A stretch of 35,597 nucleotides of DNA from Olavius algarvensis Gamma 3 endosymbiont (GTDB lineage Bacteria > Pseudomonadota > Gammaproteobacteria > GCA-001735895): positions 134,013 through 169,609 of the forward strand of contig DS021202.1 of NCBI GenBank assembly GCA_001735895.1. The letters run 5' to 3'. Positions 26,888 to 35,316 of this stretch are shown here, piece after piece (positions within the stretch are counted from its first letter, which is position 1; each line of letters starts with the position of its first letter). The notes beneath the pieces were generated by a model. That model was not told where the DNA came from, did no database searches, and saw only the letters and a list, made by a program, of their open reading frames with translations. The translations under genes and the position numbers were made by a program.

Positions 26888-28828
26888 ATGAGATTGCCCC
26901 GCTCAATTCTACTGTTAGCGCTAGCCCTTGGCCTTGCCGCATGCCAATCGGGACCACCCCGCGGGACCGCTGTCGACGGCACCGGCACAACCTCCATCGA
27001 TATCGATCCCGAGGCCGCGGGCGGCGTATTGACGCCAACCGAAGAAGACATCATTAAGGCCTTCGACTTCGAGATCAGCGAACAGTGGCTCGAGGCGGCG
27101 GTTTTATACGAAAGATTGTCGCAATCCAGTGTACAGCCCGAGCGCTCAGCTTTCCTGATCAAGGTGGCGCTGATGTATTATTACGGTGAACTCTACAACG
27201 AAATCGACCCATTTTTCGCAAGCCTCGGCGAACAGGACATCCTGCAGCAGGACCTGAAATACAAACAGACCATCCAGGCCGGCGGTTACCTCGGCGAAGG
27301 CAAGATTTACCAGGGGCTGCTGGCCCTACCCGAAATCGATGAAATCATCGATTACCGATACAAGGCGCTGGCGCTTAATATTCGCTCCCGCGGGGTACTC
27401 GCCATCGGTAAGCCGATGGAAAGCGCCAAACTGCGCATGCAAATCAGCCAGTATCTGAAATCACGGCTGGAGTTCGAGAAAAACAATGATTTCATCTGGG
27501 CCGCGCTGAATCGCATTTCCGAATCCGCGATGATCCGCGAACTGTCGAAGCTACAGGATCAGGAGTTACGCAGCTGGCTCGAACTCAACCTGATTGCACG
27601 TCGTTCGAACATGCTGCCGGTCAAGATGGAACCCTGGATCGATCAGTGGTATCAGCGCTATGGCGACCATGCGGCGGCCCCGAGTTACGCGATCAATCTG
27701 CTCGAGGAAAGTAAGCGCGTCTATATCAATCCCACCCGTATTGCGCTGATGCTGCCCTTTTCCGGACGCCTTGAAAAAGTAGCCGAAGCGATTCAAAACG
27801 GTTTTCTCTACGCCTTTTACCAGGATCCCGACCAGATAGCCGATCTTGAGATAATCAACGTCAGCAACGATCCGGCCGCATTCAACCTGCAATACGAACA
27901 GGCGATTCAAAACGGCGCCGATTTCATCGTCGGGCCCATTAGCAAAGATTTGATCGATTCACTGCAGCAACGCGAAGAGCTCGAGGTCCCGACCCTGACC
28001 CTGAACTACGGCAACGACGAGGAAGAAGCCGCCGCGAATCTTTATCAATTCGGACTGCGCCCCGAAGACGAAGCCGAACAAATTGCCGACTACGCCCTGG
28101 CGCAAGACAGGAACCATGCGCTCGTGCTGGTGCCCGATACCGAATGGGGTTACCGCCTGCAGCGCGCATTTAGCAAACGCTTCGAATCGCTCGGCGGCCA
28201 GGTGGTCGGCAGCAACACTTATCCGGCCAAAAAGAACGACTATTCGGCGGCAATCAAGAACCTGCTCAACTTGACGACCAGCAATCACCGCAAGAGCATA
28301 TTGCAGCAAGTAATCAAGGAACAGGTTCAATTCGACGCGCGCCGGCGCCAGGATATCGATATGATTTTTATCGCGGCCAATTCGCGTCAAGCGCGGCTGA
28401 TCAAACCCCAGCTCAAGTTTCATCATGCGCAGGATGTGCCGGTATACGCCACTTCGAACATTTCATCGAGCATCGGCAACCCCGATGACGACCGCGATCT
28501 TAACGAGATTCTGTTTGTCGATATTCCCTGGATGCTGAATAATCGAAATATCCCCGATCACAAACAGATTAGTCGCCTGTGGCCCGATTTGAGCCAACGT
28601 TTCAGCCGCCTGCTTGCTCTGGGAATCGATGCCTATCGCATGATTCCTTCGCTGCGCCGATTGATGATCAACCCCGACGAATCGCTATTGCACAATACCG
28701 GTCAACTGTCGGTCGATAAAGCCGGTCGGGTTAAGCGTTCACTACTGATGGCCACCTATAAAAACGGCCGCGCCAAGCTGGTGCAAACCCCGAATCCCCG
28801 GCAACTCTCTTCAGGCTTACCGCCCTAG
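26888..28828 (+). CDS. lpoA: LpoA/LppC family outer-membrane lipoprotein, activator of PBP1A
   Basis: The 646-aa protein has a lipoprotein signal with lipobox LAAC (Cys19) and Gln at +2, which favours outer-membrane sorting. A helical TPR-like N-terminal half (about residues 40-270) follows, then a periplasmic-binding-protein-like domain from about 280 (RIALMLPFSGRLEKVAEAIQ, NGADFIVGPISKDLIDSL, HALVLVPDTEWGYRLQRAF). This is the LppC layout. In E. coli LpoA reaches through the wall to stimulate PBP1A. The divergent rsmI and downstream yraN confirm the locus. No clear Shine-Dalgarno precedes the ATG. Confidence 0.93.
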   Translation: MRLPRSILLLALALGLAACQSGPPRGTAVDGTGTTSIDIDPEAAGGVLTPTEEDIIKAFDFEISEQWLEAAVLYERLSQSSVQPERSAFLIKVALMYYYGELYNEIDPFFASLGEQDILQQDLKYKQTIQAGGYLGEGKIYQGLLALPEIDEIIDYRYKALALNIRSRGVLAIGKPMESAKLRMQISQYLKSRLEFEKNNDFIWAALNRISESAMIRELSKLQDQELRSWLELNLIARRSNMLPVKMEPWIDQWYQRYGDHAAAPSYAINLLEESKRVYINPTRIALMLPFSGRLEKVAEAIQNGFLYAFYQDPDQIADLEIINVSNDPAAFNLQYEQAIQNGADFIVGPISKDLIDSLQQREELEVPTLTLNYGNDEEEAAANLYQFGLRPEDEAEQIADYALAQDRNHALVLVPDTEWGYRLQRAFSKRFESLGGQVVGSNTYPAKKNDYSAAIKNLLNLTTSNHRKSILQQVIKEQVQFDARRRQDIDMIFIAANSRQARLIKPQLKFHHAQDVPVYATSNISSSIGNPDDDRDLNEILFVDIPWMLNNRNIPDHKQISRLWPDLSQRFSRLLALGIDAYRMIPSLRRLMINPDESLLHNTGQLSVDKAGRVKRSLLMATYKNGRAKLVQTPNPRQLSSGLPP

Positions 28829-28832
28829 GAAA

Positions 28833-29201
28833 ATGGGTAAAGCGAATCGCAACGGATTGCGTTACGAACACCAGGCCAGGGAATACCTGCAAGATCGGGG
28901 GCTGCGATTGCTGGCTCAAAATTTTTCCAGTCGTTACGGCGAGATCGATTTGATCATGCGCGAGCGCGAGACAGTCTGCTTCATCGAAGTCAAGTTCCGA
29001 AAATCTTTTGCCTATGGCGGCGCAGCGAGCGCGATATCGATCTCGAAGCAGCGCAAAATCGTTAAAACCGCCCTGTTCTACATCGCCGGCCGTCGACGGC
29101 TAGCCAGGCAGTCCTTGCGTTTCGATGCCTTGCTGATCCAGCGTCAATTCGACGGCAGCGATCGGGTCGACTGGATCAAGAATGCTTTCTATGCCGAATA
29201 A
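28833..29201 (+). CDS. yraN: UPF0102 family endonuclease-like protein YraN
   Basis: A 122-aa member of the UPF0102 family, with a restriction-endonuclease-like core: GLRYEHQAREYLQDRG, then FSSRYGEIDLIMRERETVCF followed by IEVKFR. The GEIDLI Asp and the E-V-K are the predicted metal-site residues. Function is not established. It starts 4 nt after the lpoA stop, with AGGA overlapping that stop, so it is in the same operon. Two hairpins lie between its end and convergent sspB. Confidence 0.93.
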   Translation: MGKANRNGLRYEHQAREYLQDRGLRLLAQNFSSRYGEIDLIMRERETVCFIEVKFRKSFAYGGAASAISISKQRKIVKTALFYIAGRRRLARQSLRFDALLIQRQFDGSDRVDWIKNAFYAE

Positions 29202-29205
29202 AATT

Positions 29206-29248
29206 GACTCGGAGAAAAAAATAGACGACGTCTATTTTACTCCGAGTC
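29206..29248. terminator. Long hairpin between convergent yraN and sspB
   Basis: GACTCGGAG, A-run and ATAGACG on the left pair with CGTCTAT, TTTTA and CTCCGAGTC on the right, an almost perfect inverted repeat of about 20 bp per arm. It lies 4 bp after the yraN stop and may serve as a terminator. The right arm TTTTACTCcGAGT resembles half of the TTTACTCtGAGTAAA palindromes near spoVR. Confidence 0.6.
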
Positions 29249-29254
29249 CGCTTT

Positions 29255-29279
29255 AGCCTTGCCGCGCAGCGGCAAGGCT
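29255..29279. terminator. GC-rich hairpin overlapping the sspB stop
   Basis: AGCCTTGCCGC-GCA-GCGGCAAGGCT is a perfect 11-bp stem with a 3-nt loop. It overlaps the last base pairs of the sspB stop codon. There is no long T-run on either side, so it is an imperfect intrinsic terminator candidate for the convergent transcripts. Confidence 0.6.
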
Positions 29280-29658
29280 ATTTGATGACTTTGAGCGTCG
29301 GGCCCTTTGGCTTGTCGTCGTCGCCGGATGAGTCGGCGGCGTCATCCGATTCTTCGGCGGGAAACATCATGCCTTCGCCGTTTTCGCGCGCATAAATCGC
29401 CAACAACGAGCTGATCGGACAATAGATATCCTCGGCGACACCGTTAAAACGTGTCGAAAAAGATAGGTATTGGTTAGTCATTTCAAGGTTTTGGATGGCC
29501 TGCGGCGCGAGATTGAGCACTACTTTGCCGTCGTTTGCTATGCCGGGCGGAATCACTACCTGAGCACCGCCGGTATCGACCAATATGTAAGGCGTCGTAT
29601 CGTTGTCCAGAATCCATTCATAAAGCGCCCGGACCAGGTAAGGCTTACTGGAGGTCAT
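29278..29658 (-). CDS. sspB: ClpXP specificity/adaptor protein SspB (stringent starvation protein B)
   Basis: SspB binds the ssrA tag and delivers tagged peptides to ClpXP. From the ATG at 29658 the protein is 126 aa: MTSSKPYLVRALYEWILDND, TTPYILVDT, VVLNLAPQAIQNLEMTNQYL, SFSTRFNGV, YCPISSLLAIYARENGEGM. An acidic linker (EESDDAADSSGDDD) follows, and then a short basic tail PTLKVIK, which corresponds to the ClpX-binding tail of E. coli SspB. The upstream open frame to 29829 lies in sspA and is not part of it. It follows sspA by 17 bp. Confidence 0.95.
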   Translation of the reverse strand: MTSSKPYLVRALYEWILDNDTTPYILVDTGGAQVVIPPGIANDGKVVLNLAPQAIQNLEMTNQYLSFSTRFNGVAEDIYCPISSLLAIYARENGEGMMFPAEESDDAADSSGDDDKPKGPTLKVIK

Positions 29659-29675
29659 TTCGAGCCGGACCCTTG

Positions 29676-30302
29676 TCAGGCGACCATATCCCGCTCTTGC
29701 TCGGAAAGACTGGCCTGAAACGAAGGACGTGAAAACACCCGTTTCATATAGGCGGTAATCGGCTTGGCAGAAGTCGGCAGATCGATGCCGTAGTGCGGCA
29801 GGCGCCACAGGATCGGCGCGATGCTGCAATCCAGCAGACTGAATTCGTTCGATAAAAAATAGGGCATCGCTCCGAATACCTCGGACGAATTAATCAGGCT
29901 TTCGGTAAGCGCCTTCTTGGCCTGCGCCTTGCGCTTCTCGGTGCCCCGTTCGATATCGTTGAGCAGACTGAACCAGTCGCTCTCGATACGAAATAACGCC
30001 AGTCGGCTCTTGGCGCGCGATACCGGGTCCACCGGCATCAGTGGCGGGTGCGGAAAGCGTTCGTCAAGATACTCGATCAAAACTCGCGCGTTATATAAAA
30101 CCAGATCGCGGTCGACCATGGTCGGAACAGTCGCATAGGGGTTTAAGTCAAGCAAATCTTCCGGCAGATTGTTGGTATCCACATCATGAATTTCAACCGT
30201 GATGTCTTTTTCCGCAAGCACGATGCGCGCACGGTGACACTCAGGGTCGGTCGGGGAAGAAAAGCAACTCATCACCGAGCGGCGATTCGCTACTACAGAC
30301 AT
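29676..30302 (-). CDS. sspA: Stringent starvation protein A (GST-fold RNA polymerase-associated protein)
   Basis: A 208-aa glutathione-transferase-fold protein. The N-terminal thioredoxin-like domain has MSCFSSPTDPECHRARIVLA, NPYATVPTMVDRDLVLYNAR and IEYLDERFPHPPLMP; the C-terminal helical domain has YFLSNEFSLLDCSIAPILWRL. SspA binds RNA polymerase and affects stationary-phase expression in E. coli. It lies 16 bp after petC and 17 bp before sspB, the common petABC-sspAB arrangement. Confidence 0.95.
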   Translation of the reverse strand: MSVVANRRSVMSCFSSPTDPECHRARIVLAEKDITVEIHDVDTNNLPEDLLDLNPYATVPTMVDRDLVLYNARVLIEYLDERFPHPPLMPVDPVSRAKSRLALFRIESDWFSLLNDIERGTEKRKAQAKKALTESLINSSEVFGAMPYFLSNEFSLLDCSIAPILWRLPHYGIDLPTSAKPITAYMKRVFSRPSFQASLSEQERDMVA

Positions 30303-30318
30303 ATCATCGAGTCCCAGG

Positions 30319-31086
30319 TTAGTGAACGTCTTTCCAGTATTCTTTCTTAAGTAAGTAAGCCAGAATCAGGAAGACAAACAGAAATATTATAACACCGGTG
30401 CCTACATTTTTACGGGTTTGCTTGTAGGGTTCCGCCAAATAGTCGAGAAAGGCGACCAGGTCGTGAATGGTCCCATCATACTCCGATTTCGACATCGAAC
30501 CGGCTCTTAGTAATTCGAAACCGACAATGATTTCTTGTTCGTTACCGTCGTCATCGATCATGGTCTTGTACAGCGGTCGCTGCAATCCCTGCAGTTCGGC
30601 CAGCACATGGGGCATGCCGACATTGGCGAAGACACCGTTATTGACACCCAGTCCGACTCGGCTTTCATCGACATAAAATCCGCGCAGATAGTTATACACC
30701 CAGTTGATGCCGCGTGAACGTGCAATCAACGACAGATCCGGCGGCACGATACCGAAAGCCTGTTCGGCATAGGCCGGGGTCATCGTGGTTTTCATCAGGG
30801 CGCCGACCTTGGTTTTATCACCGTTTACATCCGTGGTGAAAATGAGATTGTCGCGCACCATTTCGTCCGATATTCCGAGATCCCGACCAACCCGGTTGAA
30901 ACGGGAATATGATGCCGCGTGACAGCTCAGACAATAGTTGACGAAGGTCCGCGCACCACGTTGCATTGCGGCCTTGTCATCCCAGTCGATCTGGATTTTA
31001 TCGTCCGGGTAGGTATGGCCGCCGCCTGCGCTCCAGCCGATCGAGGGCAACAGCAGGCCGGCAACAATAATCAACAGCTTTTTCAT
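30319..31086 (-). CDS. petC: Ubiquinol-cytochrome c reductase, cytochrome c1 subunit
   Basis: Cytochrome c1 takes electrons from the Rieske protein and passes them to soluble cytochrome c in the periplasm. The 255-aa protein has a signal peptide (about residues 1-19), the haem site CLSCH (Cys52, Cys55, His56), a likely axial Met in NVGMPHVLAEL, and a C-terminal membrane anchor (VGTGVIIFLFVFLILAYLL). The start shares one base with the petB stop. Confidence 0.96.
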   Translation of the reverse strand: MKKLLIIVAGLLLPSIGWSAGGGHTYPDDKIQIDWDDKAAMQRGARTFVNYCLSCHAASYSRFNRVGRDLGISDEMVRDNLIFTTDVNGDKTKVGALMKTTMTPAYAEQAFGIVPPDLSLIARSRGINWVYNYLRGFYVDESRVGLGVNNGVFANVGMPHVLAELQGLQRPLYKTMIDDDGNEQEIIVGFELLRAGSMSKSEYDGTIHDLVAFLDYLAEPYKQTRKNVGTGVIIFLFVFLILAYLLKKEYWKDVH

Positions 31087-32312
31087 TACTGCACCCTCTC
31101 TGGAACCGTTTTGGTGGTTTCGTTTTTGCTAATCCACCACAAACCGACGAAGAAACCGAAATATCCGATGCTGAACAGACGCGCAAACATGGTGCGCGTT
31201 TCGGTGGCGGGCAAAGCGCCGAGGTAACCCAAACCGATGAAGCTGACGACTAGCACCACCAGCAACAGCTTGAAAGCGCCTGAGCGATAGCGCACCGACT
31301 TGACTTTGCCGCGATCGATCCAGGGCATGAAAAACAGTACGGCGATGGCCGCGAACATCGCGATAACGCCCGTCAGCTTATCGGGAATCGCGCGTAGAAT
31401 CGCGTAAAACGGGGTGAAATACCAGACCGGCGCAATATGCTCCGGCGTCTTGAATTGGTTGGCCGGAACGAAGTTGGCGTGCTCCAGAAAATAACCGCCC
31501 ATCTCCGGCATGAAAAACACCACCACGCTGAAAAAGATCAGGAACACCACGGTACCGACAATATCCTTGACCGTGTAGTAAGGGTGGAACGGAATACCGT
31601 CGAGGGGAATGCCGTTTTCATCCTTGTTCTTTTTGATTTCGACGCCATCGGGATTGTTCGAACCGACTTCATGTAAGGCCAGAATATGCATCACGACCAG
31701 CATCAGCAATACCAGCGGCACGGCAACCACATGCAGCGCGAAGAAGCGGTTCAGGGTAGCGTCCGATATGACGAAATCGCCACGAATCCAGAGGGTCAGC
31801 TCATCGCCTACCCAGGGGATCGCGCCAAACAACGAGATGATGACCTGGGCACCCCAGTATGACATTTGACCCCAGGGCAGGAGGTAGCCCATAAAGGCTT
31901 CCGCCATCAATGCCAGGAAAATGAACATGCCGAAAAGCCAGATCAGCTCGCGCGGTTTCTGGTAGGAACCATAGATCAGGGCGCGAAACATGTGCAGGTA
32001 TACCACGATGAAGAAAGCCGATGCGCCGGTCGAATGCAGGTAGCGAATCAACCAGCCCCAGTCGACATCGCGCATGATGTACTCAACCGAAGCGAAGGCC
32101 ATATCGCCATCGGGTTTGTAATGCATGGTCAGAAAAATACCGGTCACGATCTGGATCACCAGCACCAGTAACGCCAGCGAGCCGAAAAAGTACCAGAAGT
32201 TGAAATTTTTCGGGGCGTAGTACTTGCTGAGGTGTTCCTCGTACATCTTGGTCAACGGAAAGCGCGCGTCGATCCAGCCCAATAATCCTTTGCCTGTTTG
32301 ATTTTCGCTCAT
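31086..32312 (-). CDS. petB: Ubiquinol-cytochrome c reductase, cytochrome b subunit
   Basis: Cytochrome b carries the two quinone sites and two b haems of the bc1 complex. The 408-aa protein has eight or so membrane helices. Haem-ligand histidines lie in the pairs RYLHSTGASAFFIVVYLHMF and FFALHVVAVPLVLLMLVVMH. GYLLPWGQMSYWGA is conserved. The Qo-site motif is APVWYFTPFYAILRA, i.e. PVWY rather than PEWY, as known for several beta- and gammaproteobacteria. It overlaps petA and petC by 1 nt each. Confidence 0.97.
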   Translation of the reverse strand: MSENQTGKGLLGWIDARFPLTKMYEEHLSKYYAPKNFNFWYFFGSLALLVLVIQIVTGIFLTMHYKPDGDMAFASVEYIMRDVDWGWLIRYLHSTGASAFFIVVYLHMFRALIYGSYQKPRELIWLFGMFIFLALMAEAFMGYLLPWGQMSYWGAQVIISLFGAIPWVGDELTLWIRGDFVISDATLNRFFALHVVAVPLVLLMLVVMHILALHEVGSNNPDGVEIKKNKDENGIPLDGIPFHPYYTVKDIVGTVVFLIFFSVVVFFMPEMGGYFLEHANFVPANQFKTPEHIAPVWYFTPFYAILRAIPDKLTGVIAMFAAIAVLFFMPWIDRGKVKSVRYRSGAFKLLLVVLVVSFIGLGYLGALPATETRTMFARLFSIGYFGFFVGLWWISKNETTKTVPERVQ

Positions 32313-32884
32313 TATGCTACTCCATCCTCGCCAATCAGCAACACGTCGTCACTCACGAAATAGTGCGGCGGAACGGTCAAATTGGTCGGCGCCGGGACGC
32401 CTGAATAGACGCGTCCTGCAAAATCGAATTTCGAACCATGGCAGGGGCAGAAAAAGCCACCCTGGAAATCCGTGGTGATTTCGGGTCGGTAAGTCGGCGA
32501 ACAACCGAGGTGGGTACAGATACCTTCGATGATCAGGAATTCGGGCTTACGCGAACGGTGTTCGTTCTTGGCATAATCCGGCTGCAGGCTTTCGTTGGAA
32601 TCCACATCGCGCAACTCGTCGACAACTTTGCTCAGGGTCGCCAGCGCCTTGGCGTCACGCCGCACTACCCATACCGGTTTGCCGCGCCATTTGACGATGA
32701 TCTGTTGCCCTGGAGCCAGCTTGCCGATGTTCGCCTCAACCGGCGCACCGGCGGTTTTAGCCCGGGCACTGGGGCTCCAGCTTTTTAAAAACGGTACGGC
32801 TACCATAACCGTGCCAACAGCACCGACGACCACCGTGCCCGCAGTCAGAAATCGCCTGCGGCTGTTATCAACTTCTGAAGACAT
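32312..32884 (-). CDS. petA: Ubiquinol-cytochrome c reductase, Rieske iron-sulphur subunit
   Basis: From the ATG at 32884 the product is 190 aa. An N-terminal twin-arginine type signal and anchor (NSRRRFLTAGTVVVGAVGTV) is followed by the Rieske domain with CTHLGC (Cys123, His125) and CPCHGS (Cys146, His149), which bind the 2Fe-2S cluster. The open frame extends upstream to 33349 but that part lies in intergenic and Nif3 sequence and is not Rieske-like. It is first gene of petABC-sspAB. Confidence 0.96.
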   Translation of the reverse strand: MSSEVDNSRRRFLTAGTVVVGAVGTVMVAVPFLKSWSPSARAKTAGAPVEANIGKLAPGQQIIVKWRGKPVWVVRRDAKALATLSKVVDELRDVDSNESLQPDYAKNEHRSRKPEFLIIEGICTHLGCSPTYRPEITTDFQGGFFCPCHGSKFDFAGRVYSGVPAPTNLTVPPHYFVSDDVLLIGEDGVA

Positions 32885-32989
32885 TCGAGTTATTCCAGTT
32901 AGATTTGGAGTTCCAAAAAGAAGAGACCTGCCATACGGTGCCGGCTCCCGGTCCGTGAGGTCTTGATTCCGGCCATAAAAACGGCGGCT

Positions 32990-33018
32990 AGCATAGCCTA
33001 ATTTGAGTTTTTCGTCGA
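32990..33018 (-). promoter_or_regulatory. Candidate promoter of petABC-sspAB
   Basis: TCGACG (33018-33013) and TATGCT (32995-32990) on the minus strand are separated by 17 bp, a moderate match (4 of 6 each) to the sigma-70 consensus. It lies about 105 bp upstream of the petA ATG. The rest of the 32885-33158 gap shows only a short palindrome CCTGCAtTGCAGG (33077-33089) after the Nif3 gene. Confidence 0.4.
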
Positions 33019-33158
33019 GAGGATTCAGCCTCCGGGTAGGGATTTGACGAGCTTTTTTTGCAACTTTATTTTTATCCTGCATTGCAGGCTGCCCCGCTGC
33101 TGCCGCCACCGCCATACAGATGTCAAAACACAGCCCGGGAATCGCGGCTTGGATTGGA

Positions 33159-33905
33159 TTAAACCGGATTGGGAATATCGATAAATTGTTGGCTGATCCC
33201 GAATCGATCGGCAATTTCGGCTGCCAGCGCCTGTATCCCGTAACGCTCGGTCGCATGATGCCCGGCGGCGATATAATGAATCCCCATTTCACGCGCCAGA
33301 TGATAGGTCGGCTCCGACACTTCTCCGCTGACGAAGGCGTCGACGCCACGCTCGGCCGCCGCCTCGATAAAACCCTGCGCGGCGCCGGTGCACCAGGCCA
33401 AGCGGGTCACGGCGTGATCCCCGGCGTCGATCGCCAACACGCGCGCAGCGAGCCGGGTTTCGATATCGCGGGCCAATTCCTGCAGCGACCGCGGCTGCGC
33501 CGGCGAGCCCGCCAGCAGCAGGTTTTGTTCACCGAAACTGGCTTCGATCGACCAGTCCATAATTGCGCCGAGTTGCACGTTGTTACCGACCTCAGGGTGC
33601 GCATCCAGCGGCAAGTGGTAGGCGAGCAGGTTGATGTTGTTTTTGATCAGGCTGCCGATACGGCGCCCCTTTACGCCGGTGAGCGGCTGCGCCTCCCCTT
33701 TCCAGAAGTAACCATGATGTACCAAGAGCGTATCGGCGCCCGCGGTGATCGCCGCTTCGATCAGGGCCTGGCTCGCGGTCACTCCGCAAACGATTTTTTC
33801 CACTCGCGGGTTCGCCTCGACCTGCAATCCGTTCGGGCAATAGTCTTCAAAGCTGTCTACCTTAAGAAACTCGTCGCAGAATTCGCAGAGTTTTTTTAAT
33901 TGCAT
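33159..33905 (-). CDS. Nif3-like dinuclear metal centre protein (YbgI family)
   Basis: A 248-aa member of the Nif3/YbgI family: DYCPNGLQVEANPRVEKIVC, ADTLLVHHGYFWKG (two metal-binding His), NLLAYHLPLDAHPEVGNN, VSGEVSEPTYHLAREMGI and AAGHHATERYGIQAL. The conserved His, Asp and Glu set forms a dinuclear metal site in known structures. Its cellular role is unresolved; GTP cyclohydrolase-like and metal-related functions have been proposed for relatives. It is divergent from the DegS-type protease, 43 bp apart, and precedes petABC. Confidence 0.92.
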   Translation of the reverse strand: MQLKKLCEFCDEFLKVDSFEDYCPNGLQVEANPRVEKIVCGVTASQALIEAAITAGADTLLVHHGYFWKGEAQPLTGVKGRRIGSLIKNNINLLAYHLPLDAHPEVGNNVQLGAIMDWSIEASFGEQNLLLAGSPAQPRSLQELARDIETRLAARVLAIDAGDHAVTRLAWCTGAAQGFIEAAAERGVDAFVSGEVSEPTYHLAREMGIHYIAAGHHATERYGIQALAAEIADRFGISQQFIDIPNPV

Positions 33906-33948
33906 GTCGGTTAATCCTGTCGTCAGAACGCTATGATACTATCGCGCC

Positions 33949-35103
33949 ATGAAACTAATCAAAGCTGCCGGATTTCTATTTCAGTTTGGCCTGATCGGTC
34001 TCGCACTCGCGGTATTGTACCTGTTCGCGGCTAGCGACAGGAGCAAGGACGAAATCCTGGCGTTTTTATCCGGCGATAACCCGCCGTCGCAATCGTTACC
34101 GGTCGCGGGTAGTTCGGGCGCGGTTTTATCTTACGCCGCGGCGGTCGCATCGTCCGCCTCCTCGGTAGTGACTATCTATACCTCGAAGACGGTCGAGGAG
34201 AAACCCCATCCGCTACTCGACGATCCGGTTTTCAGCCAGCTTTTCGGGGATCAGCTGGAACGCCGTCAGCGCAGCCACAGTGAAACCAATCTCGGTTCCG
34301 GGGTGATCATCGGTTCCGAGGGTTATATCCTGACTAATCAGCACGTCATCGACGGCGCCGATGAAATCCTGATCTCGCTGGCCGACGGGCGCGGTAGTCA
34401 GGCGGTTTTGATCGGCGAGGACAAGGATACCGATATCGCCATTTTGCAGATTCCGATGAGCGGGCTAAACGGAATCAGGGTCGCGGACTCGCGACGCCTG
34501 CGCGTCGGCGACGTGGTGCTGGCCATCGGCAACCCGCTCAACGTCGGCCAGACCGTGACCATGGGTATCGTCAGCGCCACCGGGCGCAACCGCATCGGGC
34601 TCAATACCTTCGAAAATTTCATCCAGACCGATGCCGCGATCAATCCCGGCAACTCCGGCGGCGCGCTGGTCAATGCGCGCGGCGAACTGATTGGAATCAA
34701 TACCGCAATCTTTAGCCAGACGGTGGGCGCGCAGGGCATAGGTTTCGCGATACCGATATCGCTGGCGCTCGATATCATGCAACAAATCATCGAGTTCGGT
34801 GCGGTGACGCGCGGCTGGCTCGGTGTCGAAGGTACGGAAATCAGCGCGCGTGCGGCGCGGGCCACCGGCAATCCGGGCATTAAGGGGGCCTTGATCGTAG
34901 GGGTTTTCATCAATAGTCCGGCCGACATGGCCGGCATACGCGCCGGCGATATCGTAGTCGCCGTAAACGGCAATCCGGTGCTCGGCATTCGCGACCTACT
35001 CGACCAGATAACGCTACACAGACCCGGTGAGCAGATCCAGGTTGAGATTTTCCGCGGCACGCAAAAGCTAAACCTCGATATGAAGGTCACGCAACGCCCT
35101 TAG
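33949..35103 (+). CDS. Periplasmic trypsin-like serine protease of the DegS/AlgW type
   Basis: The 384-aa protein has an N-terminal membrane anchor (about residues 7-27), a trypsin-like domain with His132 in TNQHVID, Asp162 in DTDIAIL and Ser236 in NPGNSGGAL, and one PDZ domain (about 285-380, GWLGVEGTEI, IVGVFINSPADMAGIRAGDI). A single PDZ and a membrane anchor fit DegS/AlgW, the protease that starts cleavage of the anti-sigma factor RseA/MucA during envelope stress, rather than two-PDZ DegP. No rseA or rpoE is in the window. Confidence 0.93.
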   Translation: MKLIKAAGFLFQFGLIGLALAVLYLFAASDRSKDEILAFLSGDNPPSQSLPVAGSSGAVLSYAAAVASSASSVVTIYTSKTVEEKPHPLLDDPVFSQLFGDQLERRQRSHSETNLGSGVIIGSEGYILTNQHVIDGADEILISLADGRGSQAVLIGEDKDTDIAILQIPMSGLNGIRVADSRRLRVGDVVLAIGNPLNVGQTVTMGIVSATGRNRIGLNTFENFIQTDAAINPGNSGGALVNARGELIGINTAIFSQTVGAQGIGFAIPISLALDIMQQIIEFGAVTRGWLGVEGTEISARAARATGNPGIKGALIVGVFINSPADMAGIRAGDIVVAVNGNPVLGIRDLLDQITLHRPGEQIQVEIFRGTQKLNLDMKVTQRP

Positions 35104-35131
35104 TATCCTTGATCCAAATCTAGGCAAGGTC

Positions 35132-35157
35132 GGGGACAGACCTTCAGCTCTGTCCCC
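35132..35157 (+). terminator. Hairpin downstream of the DegS-type protease gene
   Basis: GGGGACAGA and TCTGTCCCC form a perfect 9-bp stem around an 8-nt loop, 28 bp after the protease stop. There is no T-run after it (CTCGAAG), so it could be an inefficient terminator or part of a dispersed repeat. Confidence 0.5.
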
Positions 35158-35218
35158 CTCGAAGCGATCCGGGAAACTTCTAATTTAAAGCCCCTATCGC
35201 CACAACCCGGCATCCGAA

Positions 35219-35309
35219 TTTGGCGAATCAGGCGAGCTGGGACTTCCATGCCCGGCAAGTCACATCCGTCGTGTCAGTCCTTCGCGTCCCTGCCGCCTGA
35301 TCCGCCAAA
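35219..35309. repeat. Long inverted repeat, about 91 bp
   Basis: The left arm TTTGGCGAATCAGGCG (35219-35234) and right arm CGCCTGATCCGCCAAA (35294-35309) pair at 15 of 16 positions around a 59-nt centre that contains a further GGGAC/GTCCC pair. It lies between the convergent ends of the protease gene and the last gene, ending 7 bp before the latter's stop. It could be a dispersed palindromic repeat or an unusually long bidirectional terminator. Confidence 0.7.
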
Positions 35310-35316
35310 ACTGAAG

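Noticed and set aside
29659..29829. 57-residue N-terminal extension of SspB
   Set aside because: It is a shadow of the sspA 3' end; the family start is MTSSKPYLV at 29658.
33077..33089. CCTGCAtTGCAGG as a terminator for the Nif3 gene
   Set aside because: The stem is short with a one-base centre and is followed by an A-rich, not T-rich, stretch on the minus strand.
32312..33349. Rieske protein with a 155-residue N-terminal extension
   Set aside because: The extension crosses intergenic DNA and the Nif3 gene; the twin-arginine signal begins right after the ATG at 32884.
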